From assembly GCA_002309655.1 (NCBI GenBank), contig DBXM01000044.1, positions 1 to 37,660 of the forward strand: a stretch of DNA of 37,660 nucleotides. Direction: 5' to 3'. The notes below the pieces were generated by a model. That model had not been told where the DNA came from. It made no database searches and saw nothing but the letters and a program-made list of their open reading frames with translations. Source of the DNA: Mageeibacillus sp. UBA1212 (GTDB taxonomy: Bacteria; Bacillota; Clostridia; UBA1212). Shown here piece by piece: positions 33,379 to 37,660 of the stretch. Position 1 is the stretch's first letter. Every line of letters begins with the position of its first letter. A program made the translations under genes and the position numbers.

Positions 33379-35331
33379 ATGTTGTTTGAAAAAATGCCCG
33401 TGCTGCCGGACGACCTGGCCGCAATGGACGAAAAACAATTGAATACCCTTTGCGAAGACATCCGGAAGAGGCTGGTTGAGACGGTCTCTGTCAACGGCGG
33501 ACACCTGGCGTCAAACCTCGGGGTCGTCGAACTGACAGTGGCGCTTTATTCCATTTACAATCCGCATCGCGACAGAATCATCTGGGACGTTGGCCATCAG
33601 AGCTACGTTCACAAAATCCTAACCGGACGCGACGCCGGCATGGACAGGCTCCGCAGACCGGACGGCGCCGCGGGATTCCCGAAGCTCAGCGAAAGCGATG
33701 CGGACGCGTTCAACACCGGACACAGTTCAACCTCGATTTCTGCGGCGCTCGGATACGCGCGCGCGTTTAAATACACCGGCGAAAACAGGGCGGTCATCGC
33801 GGTCATCGGCGACGGCGCGCTCACGGGCGGAATGGCCTACGAGGCGCTTAACGACATTGCCCAGTCGCAGTGCCGCGTTATTGTGGTCCTCAACGACAAC
33901 GGAATGTCCATCGACCGTAACGTCGGCGGCCTTTCCAAGTATCTCGCGAAAATCCGCAGGCGCCATTCATATATGCGCGCGAAGAGGAACGTCCGCGGAT
34001 TCCTGCTGAAAATCCCGAAAATCGGCAGGCCGCTTACCCGCGTGATCAGCAGAGCCAAAAACCGCGTCAAACACTGGGTCGTCGAGGGCAAATTCTTTGA
34101 GAACCTCGGGCTGTACTACCTTGGGCCGGTGGACGGTCACGACATTTACGCCCTTAAAATGATTTTCGAGAGGGCAAACGAGATCGACGGACCGGTGCTG
34201 GTTCACGTTCAGACGCAGAAGGGCAAGGGCTATGAGCCGGCCGAGAAAGAGCCTGAAATATTCCACGGCGTCGGCGCTTTTGTGGCTGAAACCGGCGAGA
34301 TAAAGAACAAAAACTGCGAATCTCTTTCGAAGGTCTTCTCCGAGGAACTCTGCAAGCTTGCCGAAACTGATGATAGAATCGTCGCGGTGACCGCAGCGAT
34401 GTCGATCGGAACGGGCCTTGACGGCTTTGCGCAGCAGTTCCCGGACAGAACGGTCGACGTCGGAATAGCGGAGCAGCACGCGATAACGATGGCGGCGGGA
34501 ATGTCTCTCGCGGGAATGAAGCCTGTTGCGGCTATTTATTCGACTTTCCTGCAGAGGGCGTACGACCAGCTGCTTCACGACGTGGCGCTGCAGAAGCTTC
34601 CGCTTGTGGTGGGAGTCGACCGCGCGGGCGTGTGCGGCTACGACGGTGAAACGCACCACGGTATTTACGATTTTGCGTATCTCAGCGGAATTCCGTTCAC
34701 GACCGTCGCTGCGCCGTCGTCCGCAAAACAGCTCAGGGATATGGTCAGGCTTGCGATTCACGTTTACGACGGCGAGCCGGAAGTAGAAAAGAATCCTTTG
34801 CCTGAAGACGCCGGAAAACTGTTCGCGATAAGGTACCCCGCCAAGGAGAGGGCGACTTTCTTAGAGGATGAAGACTACATCGAGGTACCGGTCGCGTACG
34901 GCCGCGGCGCAGTCTGCTTTGACAAACCTGGCGAAAACGGCTTGTACGACGTGGCGCTGTTCTCGATCGGAGAGGTGCTTGAAGAGGTGTTTGCCGCTGC
35001 TAAAATTCTCGCTGCCCGCGGGCTTTCGGTAACGGTTTTCGACGCGAGGTTCTTTAAACCGCTTGACGAGGCGGCCGTCTTTGAAATTGCGGACAGATCC
35101 AAGCTGGTCGTTACAGCCGAGGATGCGATTGCGGACGACGGCTTTGGGGAGCACGTAAGACTGGCGCTGGCTGACAGCGGATGCAAAAACTCGGTCATTT
35201 CACTGGCCCACAAGAACACGCTCATTCCCAACGACAGTATCGCTAACCAGATGAAGGCGGACGGACTGGACCGCGAGGGAATCGTTTCTAGCTGCCTCAA
35301 CGCGCTTGAGAAGCTCAGCAATGTTGAATAA
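33379..35331 (+). CDS. dxs: 1-deoxy-D-xylulose-5-phosphate synthase
   Basis: First enzyme of the methylerythritol phosphate pathway, joining pyruvate and glyceraldehyde 3-phosphate with thiamine diphosphate. The 650-residue protein carries the family's SNLGVVELTVAL and IWDVGHQSYVHKILTGR near the N-terminus, the ThDP/Mg motif GDGALTGGMAYEALNDI...NDN (about 143-172) and DVGIAEQHA (the catalytic Glu, about 362), plus the transketolase C-terminal domain (TFLQRAYDQLLHDVALQ). It is therefore complete. The ATG at 33379 has GAAAGG 9 bases upstream. It is followed after 8 bases by tlyA. With ispA it forms an isoprenoid precursor unit. Confidence 0.97.
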   Translation: MLFEKMPVLPDDLAAMDEKQLNTLCEDIRKRLVETVSVNGGHLASNLGVVELTVALYSIYNPHRDRIIWDVGHQSYVHKILTGRDAGMDRLRRPDGAAGFPKLSESDADAFNTGHSSTSISAALGYARAFKYTGENRAVIAVIGDGALTGGMAYEALNDIAQSQCRVIVVLNDNGMSIDRNVGGLSKYLAKIRRRHSYMRAKRNVRGFLLKIPKIGRPLTRVISRAKNRVKHWVVEGKFFENLGLYYLGPVDGHDIYALKMIFERANEIDGPVLVHVQTQKGKGYEPAEKEPEIFHGVGAFVAETGEIKNKNCESLSKVFSEELCKLAETDDRIVAVTAAMSIGTGLDGFAQQFPDRTVDVGIAEQHAITMAAGMSLAGMKPVAAIYSTFLQRAYDQLLHDVALQKLPLVVGVDRAGVCGYDGETHHGIYDFAYLSGIPFTTVAAPSSAKQLRDMVRLAIHVYDGEPEVEKNPLPEDAGKLFAIRYPAKERATFLEDEDYIEVPVAYGRGAVCFDKPGENGLYDVALFSIGEVLEEVFAAAKILAARGLSVTVFDARFFKPLDEAAVFEIADRSKLVVTAEDAIADDGFGEHVRLALADSGCKNSVISLAHKNTLIPNDSIANQMKADGLDREGIVSSCLNALEKLSNVE

Positions 35332-35339
35332 TCAGGAAT

Positions 35340-36062
35340 ATGAGACTTGACGCCTACCTTGCCGAATCGAAAATATACGCAAGCAGAACACGCGCCGAAC
35401 GCGCAGTTAAAGAGGACTGCGTCAGGGTCAACGGGAAAGTCGTGACAAAGTGTTCGTTCGAGGTCTCGCCGGAGGATAACGTGGAGTGCCTTCCGGATCC
35501 GCTTCGCTACGTGTCGAGAGGAGCGCTGAAGCTCGAGTACGCACTTAAAGTGTTCGGGATCGACGTAACGGGGCTTTGCGCAATCGACGTTGGCTCGTCA
35601 ACAGGCGGATTCACGCAGGTGCTTCTCGAAAACGGAGCGGCGTCGGTGACCGCGGTTGACGTGGGGACGGGCCAGCTTGATAAAAAACTGGCGGAGGATC
35701 CGAGGGTCGTGCCGATGGAGCAGACAGACGTTCGCACGTTGAGACCGGAGGAAACGGGACTGTTCGATATTCTGACGTGCGACTGTTCGTTTGTTTCGCT
35801 GAAAGCTCTTTTCGGTGCGTGCTACGGACTGATAAAGGAAGGCGGAACCGGAGTGTTCCTGATAAAGCCACAGTTCGAGGCGGGGCGCGGAGCGGTCAAA
35901 AAGAACGGTATCGTCAAGGACGAAAAGATAAGACTCGCGTGTGTTGAGAGCGTTGTGGAGGCCGCAAAGGCGGCGGGGTTTGAGCCGTCAGGGCAGGTCG
36001 TGGAGTCTCCGGTAAGGGGCGGCGACGGGAATTTAGAGTACATTTTAGCGGTGAAAAAATAG
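35340..36062 (+). CDS. tlyA: TlyA-family rRNA methyltransferase / hemolysin A-like
   Basis: Predicted 2'-O-methyltransferase for rRNA ribose, the family target of capreomycin resistance studies. The 240 residues have an N-terminal S4 RNA-binding domain (RLDAYLAESKIYASRTRAERAVKE, 2-25) followed by an FtsJ-like methyltransferase domain: YVSRGALKLEYAL, motif I CAIDVGSSTGGFTQVLL (80-96) and KPQFEAGR near the C-terminal side. Start ATG 35340 has an AGGA before it. It is the terminal gene of the xseB - ispA - dxs - tlyA run, whose order is common in Clostridia and often continues to NAD kinase, argR and recN; here it is cut by a terminator and the parS-like site instead. Confidence 0.92.
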   Translation: MRLDAYLAESKIYASRTRAERAVKEDCVRVNGKVVTKCSFEVSPEDNVECLPDPLRYVSRGALKLEYALKVFGIDVTGLCAIDVGSSTGGFTQVLLENGAASVTAVDVGTGQLDKKLAEDPRVVPMEQTDVRTLRPEETGLFDILTCDCSFVSLKALFGACYGLIKEGGTGVFLIKPQFEAGRGAVKKNGIVKDEKIRLACVESVVEAAKAAGFEPSGQVVESPVRGGDGNLEYILAVKK

Positions 36063-36077
36063 ACTTTTCCGCTTCTG

Positions 36078-36105
36078 AAACCGGCCTTTTGAGACCGGTT
36101 TTTTC
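36078..36105 (+). terminator. Intrinsic terminator after tlyA
   Basis: AAACCGG (36078-36084) pairs with CCGGTTT (36095-36101) around a 10-base loop, and the T-run continues to 36105. Confidence 0.85.
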
Positions 36106-36126
36106 ACGCCCGAAATCCCGCATAAT

Positions 36127-36142
36127 TGTTCCACGTGGAACA
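36127..36142. promoter_or_regulatory. parS-like ParB binding site
   Basis: TGTTCCACGTGGAACA is a perfect 16-bp palindrome, extended by three more symmetrical bases on each side (36124-36145). It differs from the symmetric bacterial parS consensus TGTTTCACGTGAAACA only by one symmetric base pair, and matches known variants of the Bacillus parS (TGTTCCACGTGAAACA). It lies in an intergenic region between a terminator and the hpf promoter. ParB sites cluster near the replication origin in most bacteria. Identification by sequence match is strong; function is inferred. Confidence 0.85.
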
Positions 36143-36254
36143 ATTGAGTTTTCGTCTATTTATAGGTAAAATTTAATGTTCGAGTCTGAAACCGGCCCGC
36201 AGCGCAAAACGGGGGTTTTAAATACCTTAAAAGAAAACAAAAAACGGTTGGCCC

Positions 36255-36283
36255 TTGAACTTTGATGAAAAACATGGTATATT
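36255..36283 (+). promoter_or_regulatory. SigA-type promoter of hpf
   Basis: TTGAAC (36255-36260), a 17-base spacer and TATATT (36278-36283). The leader contains a small hairpin GGCGTC/GACGCC (36305-36320) before the GGGAGG of hpf. Confidence 0.75.
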
Positions 36284-36348
36284 TGAATTAACGAGGAAAC
36301 CCGGGGCGTCACGGGACGCCAATGAATATATTTTTGGGAGGTTTTGTT

Positions 36349-36885
36349 ATGACAGTAAAATTCAGCACCAAGGACGCAACCGTTTACGACAAAGACCGCA
36401 AAGCGATGGAAAAGAAACTTGCGCAGAGACTTTCCAGGTATTTTGCGAACGACGAAATTGAAGCGTTCGTTAAAGTTTCGGAGGCAAAGCTTGGCTTTAA
36501 GGTAGAAATCACACTCCCGTATTATGGTTATCAAATGCGCGCGGAAGCGTCTTCGAACGACGGTCTCTACGCGGCATTTGACGGAGCGGTCGACTCGCTC
36601 GAGCGCAGAATGAACAAGCACAAGGACAAGATCATTTCGCGCAAGACCAAGGCTGCCGTTGACGACCATCAAGACATTCCCGAGCAGGAAGAGCCCAAAG
36701 AGGAAGAGTTCAAGATCGTCAGGGTCAAAAAGTATGAGTTCAAACCCATGACGACGCAGGAAGCCATCCTCAATATGGAGGCGCTCGGGCACGATTTCTA
36801 CGTATTTTTGAACGCAGAGGACGACAAGATCTGCACCGTTTATAGAAGGAAAGACGGCGGATACGGAATGGTAGCGCCTGTATAA
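36349..36885 (+). CDS. hpf: Long-form ribosome hibernation promoting factor
   Basis: Binds 30S subunits and, in the long form, dimerises 70S ribosomes into inactive 100S particles under stress or in stationary phase. The 178 residues have an N-terminal S30AE domain (about 1-105: VKFSTKDATVYDKDRKAM, then YFANDEIEAFVKVSEAK) and a C-terminal dimerisation domain beginning KIVRVKKYEFKPMTTQEAILNMEALGHDFYVF (in part), typical of Bacillota long HPF. The start is ATG 36349 with GGGAGG 7 bases upstream; the longer frame from 36322 spans that binding site. It is monocistronic between its own promoter and a terminator. Confidence 0.94.
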   Translation: MTVKFSTKDATVYDKDRKAMEKKLAQRLSRYFANDEIEAFVKVSEAKLGFKVEITLPYYGYQMRAEASSNDGLYAAFDGAVDSLERRMNKHKDKIISRKTKAAVDDHQDIPEQEEPKEEEFKIVRVKKYEFKPMTTQEAILNMEALGHDFYVFLNAEDDKICTVYRRKDGGYGMVAPV

Positions 36886-36916
36886 ACCATACAACGGACT
36901 TATAACAGTCCGATGC

Positions 36917-36948
36917 GGCGCCGCTCCGGAGACGGGGCGGCGCCCTTT
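36917..36948 (+). terminator. Terminator of hpf
   Basis: GGCGCCGC (36917-36924) pairs with GCGGCGCC (36937-36944), followed by CTTTTA. Confidence 0.75.
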
Positions 36949-36973
36949 TAGATAAGGAATTATGCGGTACTAC

Positions 36974-37002
36974 TTGAATTTTCGGCTACGTTTCTGTAAA
37001 AT
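36974..37002 (+). promoter_or_regulatory. Promoter of the C-terminal-edge acidic protein gene
   Basis: TTGAAT (36974-36979), a 17-base spacer and TAAAAT (36997-37002). The leader then folds into two hairpins, GCCGT/ACGGC (37023-37037) and GGCCGG/CCGGCC (37051-37070), before the binding site GAGGAG. Confidence 0.7.
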
Positions 37003-37092
37003 ACGGGTAAACTGATAAGTATGCCGTCAAAAACGGCAGCAGGTCTTTCGGGCCGGGATAGATTCCGGCCGTATGCAAAAGAGGAGTTCGCA

Positions 37093-37660
37093 ATGAGCAA
37101 CAAAAACAAGAACAAAAACGATATTCCCGAAAAGATCGACCGCGCGGTTGACGAGAGCGATTCCGTTTTTGATATTATTTTCAATCTCGATGACGGAACG
37201 TACACGACGATGTCGCACGAGGAAACGGCAGGCGCGGCGGAGGCTTTTGCCGAAGAAGCGGTGAACGAGGCGACGGACGCGGTTGAAGAGACCCGGGAAC
37301 AGATCGAAGAAAAAGCCGTAGAGCTTGCGGAAGAAGCGCGCGAGACTGAAGAGGCTGCCGGCAAAGAGGTCGAAAAGGCCGAAGAGGCGGTTTCGGAAGC
37401 GGCTGAGGACGTAAATGACGCGGTTGCGGAAGGCGCTGCGGTTGTGGCCGGAATTGCGGCAGCTGCGGAAATTCCTGACGAGAACGACTTCGCGGCGCTT
37501 GAAGGTTTTGAAGACGACATCGAAGGGGAGGATATCCTTTCCGAAGCCGGCGAAGAACTGAAAGAAAGGCTGGACGAAGGCGAAAAACTCGCGGAGGAAG
37601 CGGCTGAAGAGGCGGAAAAGTCGGTTGATGCGGCGAAAGACGCGACAGAGGCGGCAGCCT
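37093..37660 (+). CDS. Acidic Ala/Glu-rich protein, 3' end beyond the window
   Basis: Function not recognised. The reading frame opens with MSNKNKNKNDIPEKIDRAVD and runs through 189 codons to the window end without a stop. After a short N-terminal region ending DIIFNLDDGTYTTMS, it becomes a long stretch (from about residue 40) rich in Ala, Glu and Asp, with heptad-like spacing (EEAREQIEEKAVELAEEARE-like, in part), suggesting a helical or coiled-coil region. The ATG at 37093 follows AGAGGAG by 7 bases, and a good promoter lies 90 bases before it, so it is a real gene. Possible roles include a filament-forming or membrane-linked scaffold, but nothing in the visible part settles this. It resembles the acidic N-terminal extension of the ATPase at 25678. 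Confidence 0.65.
   Translation, partial: MSNKNKNKNDIPEKIDRAVDESDSVFDIIFNLDDGTYTTMSHEETAGAAEAFAEEAVNEATDAVEETREQIEEKAVELAEEARETEEAAGKEVEKAEEAVSEAAEDVNDAVAEGAAVVAGIAAAAEIPDENDFAALEGFEDDIEGEDILSEAGEELKERLDEGEKLAEEAAEEAEKSVDAAKDATEAAA

Overview
The window looks like chromosomal DNA of a low-complexity-rich, moderately high-GC member of the Clostridia (Bacillota), probably an uncultured gut-type lineage. The evidence is the order rplU - prp - rpmA with an L27 that carries the Prp-cleavable N-terminal extension, an L21-type leader, the xseB - ispA - dxs - tlyA block, an AddA-type helicase-nuclease, a long-form HPF, and strong SigA-like promoters (TTGxxx-17/18-TATAAT-like) with purine-rich ribosome binding sites. 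No ribosomal RNA, tRNA, CRISPR array or insertion sequence was recognised.

Layout. 1-4.4 kb (visibly lower GC): a C-terminal remnant of an XRE-type regulator, then on the minus strand mnmA followed by a GH78-like alpha-L-rhamnosidase. A roughly 480-base gene-free stretch with inverted repeats marks a change in base composition near 4.4 kb. 4.5-10.5 kb: a divergent regulatory/export module. On the minus strand a small membrane-anchored protein, two ABC-2 permeases and one ABC ATPase; on the plus strand a hybrid HTH-XRE/sigma-region-4-like regulator followed by a single-pass membrane protein of the type that often partners such regulators. Good SigA-type promoters face both ways from the 213-bp gap. 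10.53-11.0 kb: a strong terminator and then a 57-bp tandem repeat array with alternating unit types. 11.0-13.7 kb (minus): a large surface-anchored glycerophosphodiester phosphodiesterase with an inactive-looking barrel before the active one. 14.2-17.1 kb: a lipoprotein SGNH/sialate O-acetylesterase-like enzyme and a primary-sigma-like factor whose region 2.4 is divergent. 17.3-21.5 kb: addA without addB nearby.

21.6-27.5 kb: a MacAB-like operon (lipoprotein adaptor, 10-TM FtsX/MacB-type permease, two tandem ATPases, the second with an AbrB-like tail). 27.5-28.8 kb: terminator, promoter, L21 leader, rplU, prp, rpmA. 29.0-31.9 kb: three RNA-modification genes (RlmI-like methyltransferase, RluD-type pseudouridine synthase, THUMP-domain methyltransferase). 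31.9-36.1 kb: xseB, ispA, dxs, tlyA, linking DNA repair, isoprenoid precursor synthesis and rRNA methylation. 36.1-37.66 kb: a perfect palindromic parS-like site, hpf with its own promoter, and the start of an Ala/Glu-rich acidic protein that runs off the window.

The most interesting items are the 57-bp array and its relation to dispersed TTTCCSGGAAA palindromes, the parS-like site, the XRE-sigma4 hybrid with its divergent ABC module, the divergent sigma factor, the AbrB-tailed ATPase and the truncated permease at a composition boundary. None can be declared new without database comparison.
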